Positions 16,874 through 24,134 of a DNA stretch of 33,344 nucleotides are shown here, one piece after another; position 1 is the first letter of the stretch; the number at the start of each line of letters is the position of its first letter. The stretch is from assembly GCA_949743325.1 (NCBI GenBank), contig CATJTQ010000080.1:1-33344 (forward strand), written 5' to 3'. The notes beneath the pieces are model-generated. The model was not told the DNA's origin. It did no database searches and saw nothing but the letters and a program-made list of their open reading frames with translations. The position numbers and the translations under genes were made by a program. The stretch is from an uncultured Lachnospiraceae bacterium. Lineage in GTDB: Bacteria; Bacillota; Clostridia; Lachnospirales; Lachnospiraceae.

Positions 16874-17367
16874 GTATGACGGAAATTAGCATTAATGTCA
16901 GTGAAGAGGCAAAGCTTTTTATTTATGCGGCGTTAACTGGGGTTTTCCTTATTGTAGTATATGATATTTTAAGAATATTCAGGCGTGTTTGTCCACATGG
17001 AACAATATGGATTGGGGTTGAAGATTTTTTTTATTGGCTATTTTCAGCTATAGTTATATTTGGTGTACTTCTAAAGGAAAATAATGGTATATTTAGGTGG
17101 TTTTTTGCAGTTGGTATGCTTCTTGGTATGATAATTTATTATTTTTGTGTTGGTCGATATTTTGTTGTAATAATTGCAATGGTAATAAATAAGATACTAG
17201 ATATTGTAAGAAAAATTCTGCGTATAATATTGAAGCCTTTTAAGAGAATGGTCATTTTTTTTGCAAATTCTATTAAGAAAAGGATTGAATTGTCGAAAAA
17301 GAGGACAAAAATTAAGAAAAAAAACATTGAAAAAAAGCAGGATACAATGTACAATAATAACACTTAG
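16849..17367 (+). CDS. yabQ: Sporulation membrane protein YabQ
   Basis: YabQ is needed for spore cortex formation and sits in the forespore outer membrane. The 172-residue product has an N-terminal strand (EISINVSEEAKLFIYAALTG) and several hydrophobic helices (about 24-42, 57-76, 82-102), followed by a basic amphipathic tail rich in Lys. FRRVCPHGTIWIGVEDFFYW is the characteristic core. The start is ATG 16849, overlapping yabP by 25 bp, because GGTGGAG lies upstream; the ATG at 16876 would start nearer the family core but has no ribosome site. It shares the SigE-type promoter of yabP. Confidence 0.9.
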   Translation: MVGTLIPLSMTEISINVSEEAKLFIYAALTGVFLIVVYDILRIFRRVCPHGTIWIGVEDFFYWLFSAIVIFGVLLKENNGIFRWFFAVGMLLGMIIYYFCVGRYFVVIIAMVINKILDIVRKILRIILKPFKRMVIFFANSIKKRIELSKKRTKIKKKNIEKKQDTMYNNNT

Positions 17368-17399
17368 CTTTAATATTTTAGGAAATCGGGGTCAGTGTT

Positions 17400-17702
17400 T
17401 TGGCAAATGTAAGAAGTAAAAGATATAAAAAACGAAATAGAAGAGGCAGAATACTGATAACGATAATGGGAGTGCTGTTAGTATCTGTTTTTGCTGTCCA
17501 AATTGTTGAACTTGGAGCAAAAAATAGTATGTATGAGAAGCAGATTGCCTCATTGCAGGAAGATTTAGATGAGCAGAATGAACGAAAAGTTAAACTTCAA
17601 GAAAAAGAAAAATATATGCAGACAAAAAAGTTTGTTGAGGAATATGCTAAGGAGAAACTTGGATTAATTTACCCGAATGAAGTTGTATTTAAGGCAGATT
17701 AA
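17400..17702 (+). CDS. divIC: FtsB/DivIC-family septum formation initiator
   Basis: DivIC belongs to the FtsB family, which with FtsL and DivIB/FtsQ regulates septal wall synthesis. The 100-residue product has a basic cytoplasmic N-terminus (RSKRYKKRNRRGR), one membrane helix (about 19-37), a coiled coil (about 40-80, SMYEKQIASLQEDLDEQNER) and the C-terminal VEEYAKEKLGLIYPNEVVF, the family signature. The start is TTG at 17400, chosen because it begins the natural N-terminus and GGGG lies upstream. In other clostridia this gene lies just before spoIIE; here the fucU-to-nadE genes come between. It may be read from the yabP promoter as well as an unseen vegetative one. Confidence 0.88.
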   Translation: MANVRSKRYKKRNRRGRILITIMGVLLVSVFAVQIVELGAKNSMYEKQIASLQEDLDEQNERKVKLQEKEKYMQTKKFVEEYAKEKLGLIYPNEVVFKAD

Positions 17703-17720
17703 TATATATAAGTAATTGAG

Positions 17721-17769
17721 CGCATCAGTTTGGACAATATTTTAGATCACATTGTCTCAAGTTGATGCG
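17721..17769 (+). terminator. Long inverted repeat between divIC and fucU (terminator or operator)
   Basis: CGCATCA (17721-17727) and GACAAT (17733-17738) pair with ATTGTC (17751-17756) and TGATGCG (17763-17769). The arms match over about 18 nt with one bulge and two mismatches around a 12-nt loop, followed by TTTGTT. The short T tail makes it a possible divIC terminator. Its position just before the fucU promoter also fits an operator. Confidence 0.5.
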
Positions 17770-17797
17770 TTTGTTATAACTACAATAACGGTCTTTC

Positions 17798-17826
17798 TTG
17801 CTTTTTTTGTTATTACAAGTTATAAT
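17798..17826 (+). promoter_or_regulatory. SigA-type promoter of fucU
   Basis: TTGCTT (17798-17803), 17 nt, TATAAT (17821-17826), ending 30 nt before the fucU ATG. Confidence 0.6.
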
Positions 17827-17856
17827 AGAAAAAAATTATACTGGAGGAAATATAAT

Positions 17857-18297
17857 ATGTTAAAAGGAATTCCAAAAATTTTATCACCTGAGTTATTAAA
17901 AGTTTTATGTGAAATGGGACACAGTGACAGGCTTGTTATTTCTGATGGTAATTTTCCTGCTGAGTCGATGGGAAAAGACGCTATTGTAATACGTTGTGAC
18001 GGACATGGTGTGCCTGAGCTTTTAGATGCCATTCTTCAGGTGTTCCCGTTGGATACTTATGTAGAGAAACCTGTTAATCTTATGGAAGTTATGCCTGGGG
18101 ATAACGTTGAGACACCTATATGGGATACATATAAAGAAATAGTGAGCAAATATGATGAAAGAGGAGCTTACGCTGTCGGAAATATCGAGAGATTTGCTTT
18201 CTATGAAGAGGCAAAAAAAGTGTATGCAGTTATTGCCACAGGAGAAAGTGCACTCTATGCAAATATTATGCTTCAAAAGGGTGTGGTTGTTGACTAA
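17857..18297 (+). CDS. fucU: RbsD/FucU-family sugar mutarotase (FucU type)
   Basis: FucU-type proteins interconvert alpha and beta anomers of fucose or related sugars; RbsD does the same for ribose pyranose/furanose. The 146-residue product starts at the ATG at 17857 (MLKGIPKILSPELLKVL), 9 nt after CTGGAGG; an upstream in-frame extension to 17752 is not supported. The family motifs are EMGHSDRLVISDGNFP with the conserved His, then the C-terminal ERFAFYEEAKK and GESALYANIMLQKG, all closely like E. coli FucU. No fucose kinase, isomerase or transporter lies nearby, so its sugar is unknown. It has its own promoter and sits inside a division/sporulation block, where it is unexpected. Confidence 0.88.
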   Translation: MLKGIPKILSPELLKVLCEMGHSDRLVISDGNFPAESMGKDAIVIRCDGHGVPELLDAILQVFPLDTYVEKPVNLMEVMPGDNVETPIWDTYKEIVSKYDERGAYAVGNIERFAFYEEAKKVYAVIATGESALYANIMLQKGVVVD

Positions 18298-18354
18298 TGA
18301 ATTAAAAAATGGGAAAACTAATTAAAAAGTAACGGGCAGGAGGGCAGAAAACTA

Positions 18355-20865
18355 ATGAATTATGGTAAAAAAGGAGCTTCAGATAAATACAAAGCTGCAG
18401 TTTCTAATTCTGCAAAAATGTACCGGAAAGCCTTTGTAGTTACATTTAAAGTTATTTTAATTTGTATATTGGCAGTTATTGTGCTTGGAGCAAGCGCTGC
18501 ATTTGGACTTGCCAGAGGTATAATAGACAGTGCTCCTGATATTTCTCAGGTAGATGTCTCTCCAAGCGGATATTCTACGAATATATATGACAGTGATGGC
18601 AATGTTATTACAACTCTTGTAGCATCCGGTTCTAACCGTATATATGTTGAAATTGAGGATATTCCAATTGATCTGCAGCATGCATTTGTTGCAATTGAAG
18701 ATGAGAGATTCTACACTCATAGCGGTATTGATACAAAGGGTATATTGAGGGCGGCAGCTATTGCGCTGACAAGCGGCAGATTTTCACAGGGAGCCAGCAC
18801 AATTACTCAGCAGCTTTTAAAAAACAATGTTTTTAAAGATTGGACTGAAGAGTCTTATCTGCCTGAGAAGGCAAAGCGTAAAATACAAGAGCAGTATTTA
18901 GCTGTTCAGCTTGAAAAAACCATGTCAAAAGAATTGATTTTGGAAAATTATTTAAATACAATAAACCTTGGACAGAATACTTTAGGAGTACAGGCAGCTG
19001 CAAAAAGATATTTTAACAAAGATGTTTCTGAGTTGAATTTGGCAGAATGTGCTGTTATAGCTGCGATTACTCAAAATCCATCAAAGAACAATCCTGTAAC
19101 CCATCCGGAATATAATGAAGAGCGACGTAATAAAGTTTTAAGGAAGATGCTTGAGCAGAATTATATTACAAAAGAGCAGTATGATGTGGCTATGGCTGAT
19201 AATGTATATGAGAGAATTCAAAATATCAATGATGAGACAGAGAGTGCATCTCCATATTCATATTATGTTGATGCGGTTATAGATCAGATAACAAACGATT
19301 TGCATGAACAGAAAGGATATACACAAACCCAAGTGTATAACTTGCTTTACAGTGGTGGTTTAAGTATATATACTGCACAAGATACGTCTATTCAGCAAAT
19401 TTGTGATGAAGAGTTTAACAATCCTGCTAACTTTCCCGATGGTTCAGAGGTGAGCCTTACTTACAGACTTACAGTTACTCATCCTGACGGTTCATCAGAA
19501 AATTATAATGAAAAATCTCTTCTTGCATATTTTAGTCAAACTAATGCAGATTACAATCTGATTTACAAGGATAGTGAAGCTGCACAGAATGCTGTGACAG
19601 AATATAAAAACTCCCTGTTGTCAGAAGGAGATATTGTTGATGAAAAAGTGACGTTGACACCTCAGCCACAGGCCTCACTTGTTATTATGGATCAGCATAA
19701 TGGTTATGTCAAAGCGATTGTGGGCGGAAGAGGAGAGAAGCAGGCAAGTCTTACTCTTAACCGTGCGACTAATACTGTTAGACAGCCCGGATCAACATTT
19801 AAGGTGTTAGCAGCATATGCGCCTGCGCTTGATAGTGCTGGAAAGACTTTGGCTTCTACTTATGTAGACGAGCCATATAACTATAGTAACGGAAGGCCGG
19901 TAAGCAATTATTACAGCGGTTATCTAGGTACACAGACTATAAGAACTGCGATTGAGAAATCAATGAATATTATAACAGTTAAATGTCTGACAGAGATTAC
20001 ACCTCAGCTTGGATATGATTATCTTGTTAATTTTGGATTTACTACACTTGTAGAAAATAGGACTTATACAGATGGCTCTTCTAAATCAGATATTGGACAG
20101 CCGCTTGCTTTGGGCGGACTTACTGATGGGGTTAAGAATATTCAGCTTACCGCGGCATATGCGACAATTGCAAATGGCGGTGTGTATGAGAAACCAGTAT
20201 TTTATACAAAAATAGTTGATCATGACGGTAATGTTCTTATGGACAATACGAAAACTAAAACACGTACTGTTTTAAAAGAATCTACAGCGTATCTTCTTAC
20301 AAGTGCAATGGAAGATGTTGTTAAAAGTGGAACAGGAAAAATGGTTAATTTTGATTCAATGAGTATAGCTGGCAAGACGGGTACAACTTCTCAGACATAT
20401 GATGTATGGTTTTCTGGATATACTCCATACTATACCTGCAGTGTATGGGGAGGCTATGATGTAAATACAAGTATGTATGATGCTTCATATCATAAAGGTC
20501 TGTGGAAGGCAGTTATGCAGAGAGTTCACGAAAAACTTGAATTTAAAGAATTTCAAATTCCTGATAGTGTTACAAGTGTACAGATTTGCAAGACATCGGG
20601 TAAATTAGCAAATAAAGGATGTCCAACTGCGGCTGAATATTTTGAGAAGGGTACAGAGCCAACTGAGACATGCGGTATGCATGTGTCAAATTACAGCGAG
20701 CAGGAGCAAAATACTCTTGAGGAGGGAGAAAATTCTCAAGAAGGACAGCCTGCGGAAAATGAAGACGGTTCAGGAGTACAGACTATAGAAAATGAAGAAG
20801 GATCAAGTACACAATCATCAGAGAATGAGAATGCATCAGGAAATGAGAATGCATCAGGGAATTAA
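18355..20865 (+). CDS. Class A penicillin-binding protein (PBP1A-type glycosyltransferase/transpeptidase)
   Basis: A bifunctional enzyme that polymerises glycan strands from lipid II and cross-links them outside the membrane. The 836 residues comprise a cytoplasmic tail, one membrane helix (about 30-53), a GT51 domain with the catalytic EDERFY (115-120) and QGASTITQQL (145-154), and a transpeptidase domain. In the latter, Ser480 (PGSTFKV), SMN (536-538) and KTG (674-676) form the active-site motifs. A linker of about 125 residues between the domains holds an inserted beta region (about 355-435). The tail after residue 740 is acidic, Asn/Gly/Ser-rich and disordered, ending in a two-copy repeat. 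The ATG follows GGAGGG at about 10 nt. It is preceded by fucU, 57 bp away. It is predicted to bind beta-lactams. Confidence 0.96.
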   Translation: MNYGKKGASDKYKAAVSNSAKMYRKAFVVTFKVILICILAVIVLGASAAFGLARGIIDSAPDISQVDVSPSGYSTNIYDSDGNVITTLVASGSNRIYVEIEDIPIDLQHAFVAIEDERFYTHSGIDTKGILRAAAIALTSGRFSQGASTITQQLLKNNVFKDWTEESYLPEKAKRKIQEQYLAVQLEKTMSKELILENYLNTINLGQNTLGVQAAAKRYFNKDVSELNLAECAVIAAITQNPSKNNPVTHPEYNEERRNKVLRKMLEQNYITKEQYDVAMADNVYERIQNINDETESASPYSYYVDAVIDQITNDLHEQKGYTQTQVYNLLYSGGLSIYTAQDTSIQQICDEEFNNPANFPDGSEVSLTYRLTVTHPDGSSENYNEKSLLAYFSQTNADYNLIYKDSEAAQNAVTEYKNSLLSEGDIVDEKVTLTPQPQASLVIMDQHNGYVKAIVGGRGEKQASLTLNRATNTVRQPGSTFKVLAAYAPALDSAGKTLASTYVDEPYNYSNGRPVSNYYSGYLGTQTIRTAIEKSMNIITVKCLTEITPQLGYDYLVNFGFTTLVENRTYTDGSSKSDIGQPLALGGLTDGVKNIQLTAAYATIANGGVYEKPVFYTKIVDHDGNVLMDNTKTKTRTVLKESTAYLLTSAMEDVVKSGTGKMVNFDSMSIAGKTGTTSQTYDVWFSGYTPYYTCSVWGGYDVNTSMYDASYHKGLWKAVMQRVHEKLEFKEFQIPDSVTSVQICKTSGKLANKGCPTAAEYFEKGTEPTETCGMHVSNYSEQEQNTLEEGENSQEGQPAENEDGSGVQTIENEEGSSTQSSENENASGNENASGN
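20827..20862 (+). repeat. Two-copy 18-bp tandem repeat at the 3' end of the PBP gene
   Basis: GAGAATGCATCAGGAAAT (20827-20844) is repeated with one change (20845-20862) directly before the stop codon. It encodes ENASGN twice at the extreme C-terminus. Further degenerate ENE/ENEDG units precede it, so the tail has grown by repeat duplication. Confidence 0.85.
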
Positions 20866-20921
20866 ATATATAATGGGATGTTATGATGAAAAAAGGTAGA
20901 TATCCCTTAAATAATAGGGCT

Positions 20922-20951
20922 GGCAGTACAGTTAAATGTGCTGCCTGTTTT
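20922..20951 (+). terminator. Intrinsic terminator after the PBP gene
   Basis: GGCAGTACA (20922-20930) pairs with TGTGCTGCC (20937-20945) using one G-U pair around GTTAAA, followed by TGTTTT. It stands 57 bp after the stop codon. Confidence 0.75.
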
Positions 20952-20965
20952 AACTTTAAAACAGG
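20944..20965 (+). repeat. Perfect 9-bp hairpin abutting the PBP terminator
   Basis: CCTGTTTTA (20944-20952), loop ACTT, TAAAACAGG (20957-20965), followed by TTTAT. It shares two bases with the terminator stem just upstream, so the two structures cannot both be complete. It may be a second-stage terminator or part of the yigZ leader. Confidence 0.6.
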
Positions 20966-21000
20966 TTTATAAGGTTAGAATACAGATGAGGTATACAGAT

Positions 21001-21657
21001 ATGAAAAAATCTTATAAAATTTTATATGAAAGCGGACAAGATGAGATTGTTGAAAAGAAATCAAGATTTATTGGAATTTCATTTCCGGTTGACAGCGAGG
21101 ATGAGGCAGTTTCCTTTATTGAAGACTGCAAGAAAAAGTATTGGGATGCCAGACATAGGTGCTTTGCCTATACGGTCGGCGATAATATGGAATTGCAGAG
21201 ATTCAGTGACGACGGTGAACCGCAGGGAACTGCGGGAAAACCTATTCTGGATGTTCTGTTAAATTCGGATATCCATAATTGTCTAATTATAGTAGTGAGA
21301 TATTTTGGCGGAACTTTGCTTGGAACCGGAGGTTTGGTTCGTGCATATTCACAGGCGGCAAAAGCTGCACTTGAAAAAAGCGAAGTTACTGAAAAGATTA
21401 AAGGTTTTATACTTAATATAGAAACAGATTATAATAGTATTGGGAAAATCCAGTATTTACTTGGTAACAGGAACATTGATATATGGAGATCAGAATATTC
21501 TGAAAATGTAAATTTGCAGGTGCTTGTTCCGACATTACAGATAGAAAATATTATTGATGAAATAACAGAAGCAACATCTGGCAAAAGTAAATTTGATAGG
21601 GGCAATGAGATTTATTTTGCAAAATGCAGTAAAGATATTTTAGTTTTTGATAAATAA
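21001..21657 (+). CDS. yigZ: YigZ/IMPACT-family protein
   Basis: Conserved YigZ/YvyE (UPF0029, IMPACT-like) protein. The bacterial role is not settled; it has a two-domain fold, and the C-terminal part resembles RNA-binding EF-G-like domains. The product has 218 residues from the ATG at 21001, which has GATGAGGT 8 nt upstream; the frame is open further upstream to 20938 but overlaps the PBP terminator hairpin, so that extension is not used. The core motifs are EKKSRFIGISFPV, DARHRCFAYTVG, RFSDDGEPQGTAGKPIL and VRYFGGTLLGTGGLVRAY, all highly conserved. The C-terminal DUF1949 domain runs from about residue 130. It is convergent with the next gene, the stops being 3 bp apart with no GC hairpin, so the transcripts may overlap. 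Confidence 0.92.
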   Translation: MKKSYKILYESGQDEIVEKKSRFIGISFPVDSEDEAVSFIEDCKKKYWDARHRCFAYTVGDNMELQRFSDDGEPQGTAGKPILDVLLNSDIHNCLIIVVRYFGGTLLGTGGLVRAYSQAAKAALEKSEVTEKIKGFILNIETDYNSIGKIQYLLGNRNIDIWRSEYSENVNLQVLVPTLQIENIIDEITEATSGKSKFDRGNEIYFAKCSKDILVFDK

Positions 21658-21660
21658 TAA

Positions 21661-22278
21661 TTAATTACTTCTTTTAGTATTTTTTTTACTTATACGGAGA
21701 TATTTTTTTATATATTGTATACTTGAAAATAGTGAGAATAATATAATAGAAATTAATAATACGAAAAGTATAATATTTTTAACAATATTAGGTTGATGCT
21801 GACATATTAAATAGGGTGAAGTTAGAGAAGAAAGACCGTCACTTGTCCAGCCTATTTGTTTTGACAAAGAATTTGTAAGGTCGGCTATAAGTTTAGAGTC
21901 TGTCTTTATATGTGCTGTAAGATTTAATTCAGAAATTTTCTTTTGTACAGATTCTGAATTGTCTGTATTATTAAGTAGAAAAAATGTGCACTTGTTATCA
22001 TGCATTGAATAATAGTAGTGTCCTTTAATCTTATTATTGTGTACATAATCAAATCCAGTATAATAGAGCGTTTCAGCTGTAAGATTTACATAATCTGTTT
22101 CTGAATAATCTGATATTTGAGAAATAGTTTTAATTTGTTTAGGATTAAAAATATTAAAAAAGGGATAAACTGCTAAGACAAAGCATCCCCAAATAAATAA
22201 TAAAGCCATAATAATTCCATATATTATGTATCTGCGTTTTTTTCTAGTTACAGCTGCCATGTTTATTAGTTCTCCCAT
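21661..22278 (-). CDS. Uncharacterised two-helix membrane protein
   Basis: I do not recognise this 205-residue protein. It has a basic N-terminus (TRKKRRY), a first membrane helix (about 18-40), an extracytoplasmic or cytoplasmic middle domain of about 120 residues with no cysteine-based motif or repeat, and a second helix (about 166-188) followed by a strongly basic tail (KKYLRISKKNTKRSN). The positive ends suggest both termini are inside and the middle domain is outside. Two starts are possible: 22278 (weak ribosome site AAGGATT) or 22260 (GGGAG about 11 nt upstream). A near-consensus promoter lies just upstream. The gene is tail-to-tail with yigZ and head-to-head with the methyltransferase gene. 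Confidence 0.75.
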   Translation of the reverse strand: MGELINMAAVTRKKRRYIIYGIIMALLFIWGCFVLAVYPFFNIFNPKQIKTISQISDYSETDYVNLTAETLYYTGFDYVHNNKIKGHYYYSMHDNKCTFFLLNNTDNSESVQKKISELNLTAHIKTDSKLIADLTNSLSKQIGWTSDGLSSLTSPYLICQHQPNIVKNIILFVLLISIILFSLFSSIQYIKKYLRISKKNTKRSN

Positions 22279-22295
22279 TTCATCATTTAATCCTT

Positions 22296-22324
22296 ATTAT
22301 ATATTATTTATTTGAAATAGTCAA
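22296..22324 (-). promoter_or_regulatory. SigA-type promoter of the two-helix membrane protein gene
   Basis: On the minus strand TTGACT (22324-22319), 17 nt, then TATAAT (22301-22296), 17 nt before the ATG at 22278. The leader would be very short, which favours the later start at 22260. Confidence 0.7.
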
Positions 22325-22339
22325 ATAAGTGGGTGTAAT
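22312..22339 (+). promoter_or_regulatory. Candidate SigA-type promoter of the methyltransferase gene
   Basis: TTGAAA (22312-22317), 16 nt, TGTAAT (22334-22339). The -10 is non-consensus. It interleaves with the leftward promoter in the same way as the pair near 10400. Confidence 0.4.
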
Positions 22340-22401
22340 ATTAGATTTGGTACATTTTTTGCTGTGAACAATATTTTTTGACAAACTGGAGGGAAGTTTT
22401 A

Positions 22402-23142
22402 ATGGAAGCCTATACTGAATTTGCAAAAGTATATGATGAGTTTATGGAAGCGACTCCATATGAAAAGTGGTGTGATTTTTTGTGTAAATATTTAAAATCA
22501 GAAAGTATGAACAAAGGGCTTGTATTGGACTTGGGGTGCGGTACAGGAAGTCTTACAAGATTGATGTCCAATGAAGGATATGATATGATAGGTATTGATT
22601 CTTCTGTTGAAATGCTTGATATTGCCAGAGGATACGGGGGCAAAAATATTTTATACATAGCTCAGGATATGAGAGATTTTGAACTCTATGGAACCGTCGG
22701 GGCAATTATTAGTTCCTGCGACTGTATAAATTATATATTAGAGGAGGATGAACTTGTGCGGGTGTTCTCTCTTGTAAATAATTATTTAGATCCTAATGGT
22801 GTATTTATTTTTGATTTTAACACTAAGTTAAAATATGAGAGGATTGGTGACACAGTAATTGCTGAAAATCAGGAAGACGCCAGTTTTATTTGGGAGAATT
22901 TTTATTTTCAGGAAGAAGAAATAAATGAATATGATGTAACTTTTTTTCTGAAAGAAAAGGGGGACATGTACAGAAAAGTAGTTGAAGAACATTATCAGAG
23001 GGCTTATACGCTTGATGAAGTTAAGAATTGTATTCAGAAAGCAGGTTTAAGATTCGTAGCTGCGTTTGATGATTATGAGGACAGACCTGCTGACAATTTA
23101 AGCGAGAGAATTTGTGTTGTGGCGAGAGAATTTGGAAAGTGA
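22402..23142 (+). CDS. Class I SAM-dependent methyltransferase
   Basis: A 246-residue soluble enzyme predicted to transfer a methyl group from S-adenosylmethionine; the acceptor is unknown. The glycine-rich SAM-binding motif I is VLDLGCGTGSL (41-51), followed by the acidic residue at the end of beta-2 (MIGIDSSVEMLDIA) and motif QDMRDFE. A central insert, about 150-200, contains several acidic residues (QEEEINEYDV). The sequence resembles the small generic methyltransferases of clostridia. The ATG at 22402 has GGAGGG 9 nt upstream; the frame extends to 22378 but without a ribosome site. hslO follows after 17 bp, so the two are probably co-transcribed, though this gives no clear clue to the substrate. 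Confidence 0.88.
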   Translation: MEAYTEFAKVYDEFMEATPYEKWCDFLCKYLKSESMNKGLVLDLGCGTGSLTRLMSNEGYDMIGIDSSVEMLDIARGYGGKNILYIAQDMRDFELYGTVGAIISSCDCINYILEEDELVRVFSLVNNYLDPNGVFIFDFNTKLKYERIGDTVIAENQEDASFIWENFYFQEEEINEYDVTFFLKEKGDMYRKVVEEHYQRAYTLDEVKNCIQKAGLRFVAAFDDYEDRPADNLSERICVVAREFGK

Positions 23143-23159
23143 ATGGAAGGATAATTAAT

Positions 23160-24038
23160 ATGGAAGATTATATTGTAAGGGGAACAGCGGCTGACAATCA
23201 GTTTAGAGTGTTTGCAGCGACAACAAGAAATATGGTGGAACATGCAAGGGAAATTCATAATACAAGTCCTGTGGCAACAGCGGCGCTTGGCAGACTGATA
23301 ACGGGCGGGGCAATGATGGGATGTATGATGAAGGGAGAAAAAGATTTACTGACACTGCAGATAAAGGCTGGCGGACCTATAAACGGTATAACAGTTACAG
23401 TAGACAGCAGTGCCAATGTAAAGGGGTATGTCGGAAACCCTAATGTTGTTATTCCAGCTAATTCAAAGGGAAAGCTTGATGTTGCAGGCGCAGTTGGAGT
23501 AGGTATTTTAAATGTTATTAAGGATATTGGAATGAAAGAGCCATATGTGGGACAAACTGTACTTCAGACTTCAGAAATTGCCGAGGACTTAACTTATTAT
23601 TTCGCCACATCTGAGCAAATACCTTCTTCCGTTGGGCTTGGGGTTCTAATGGATAAAAATAATACAGTCAGACAGGCAGGGGGTTTTATCATTCAAGTGA
23701 TGCCTTTTGCAGAAGATAAAGCTATTACTGAGTTGGAAAAGAGATTAGCTGATATTAGTTCTGTTACGGAAATGCTTGACAAGGGAATGCTGCCTGAAGA
23801 TATTTTAAAAGAGATATTTGGAAGTATACCGCTTGATTTAATGGATAAGATAGCAACCAATTTTATGTGTAATTGTTCTCGGAGCAGAGTTGAGAAAGCG
23901 CTGATAAGTGTTGGAAAAAATGAGCTTGAGAGCATGATTGCGGATGGTGAACCTATAGAGATGAAATGTCATTTCTGCAATACTAATTATGTTTTTGAGA
24001 TTGATGAATTGAAAAAAATATTAAAGAAATGCTATTAA
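23160..24038 (+). CDS. hslO: Redox-regulated chaperone Hsp33
   Basis: Hsp33 is a holdase chaperone switched on by oxidative unfolding in the cytoplasm. The 292 residues are the typical length. The N-terminal core begins MEDYIVRGTAADNQFRVFAA. The C-terminal redox switch has all four zinc cysteines: Cys237 and Cys239 (MCNCS) and Cys270 and Cys273 (CHFC), so the protein should sense oxidants normally. The start is the ATG at 23160 with GGAAGG 8 nt upstream, 17 bp after the methyltransferase gene; the frame is open further upstream but overlaps that gene. An anaerobe would need it on exposure to oxygen or bile stress; that role is inferred from the family. Confidence 0.96.
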   Translation: MEDYIVRGTAADNQFRVFAATTRNMVEHAREIHNTSPVATAALGRLITGGAMMGCMMKGEKDLLTLQIKAGGPINGITVTVDSSANVKGYVGNPNVVIPANSKGKLDVAGAVGVGILNVIKDIGMKEPYVGQTVLQTSEIAEDLTYYFATSEQIPSSVGLGVLMDKNNTVRQAGGFIIQVMPFAEDKAITELEKRLADISSVTEMLDKGMLPEDILKEIFGSIPLDLMDKIATNFMCNCSRSRVEKALISVGKNELESMIADGEPIEMKCHFCNTNYVFEIDELKKILKKCY

Positions 24039-24134
24039 TATAATATTGTCAAACTGTTTATCAAGTTGATTTTGTATTATTTATAAGCTTCTTAATTACC
24101 TAGAGTATATTAATTATATAGAAGGGAGAAAATC

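Noticed and set aside
17752-17856. N-terminal hydrophobic extension of FucU (MSQVDAFVITTITV...)
   Set aside because: It begins inside an inverted repeat, spans the fucU promoter and is absent from the family; the ATG at 17857 has GGAGG and the exact family N-terminus.
20938-21000. N-terminal extension of YigZ
   Set aside because: The extra 21 residues overlap the PBP terminator hairpin, are not family-like, and the ATG at 21001 has a good ribosome site.
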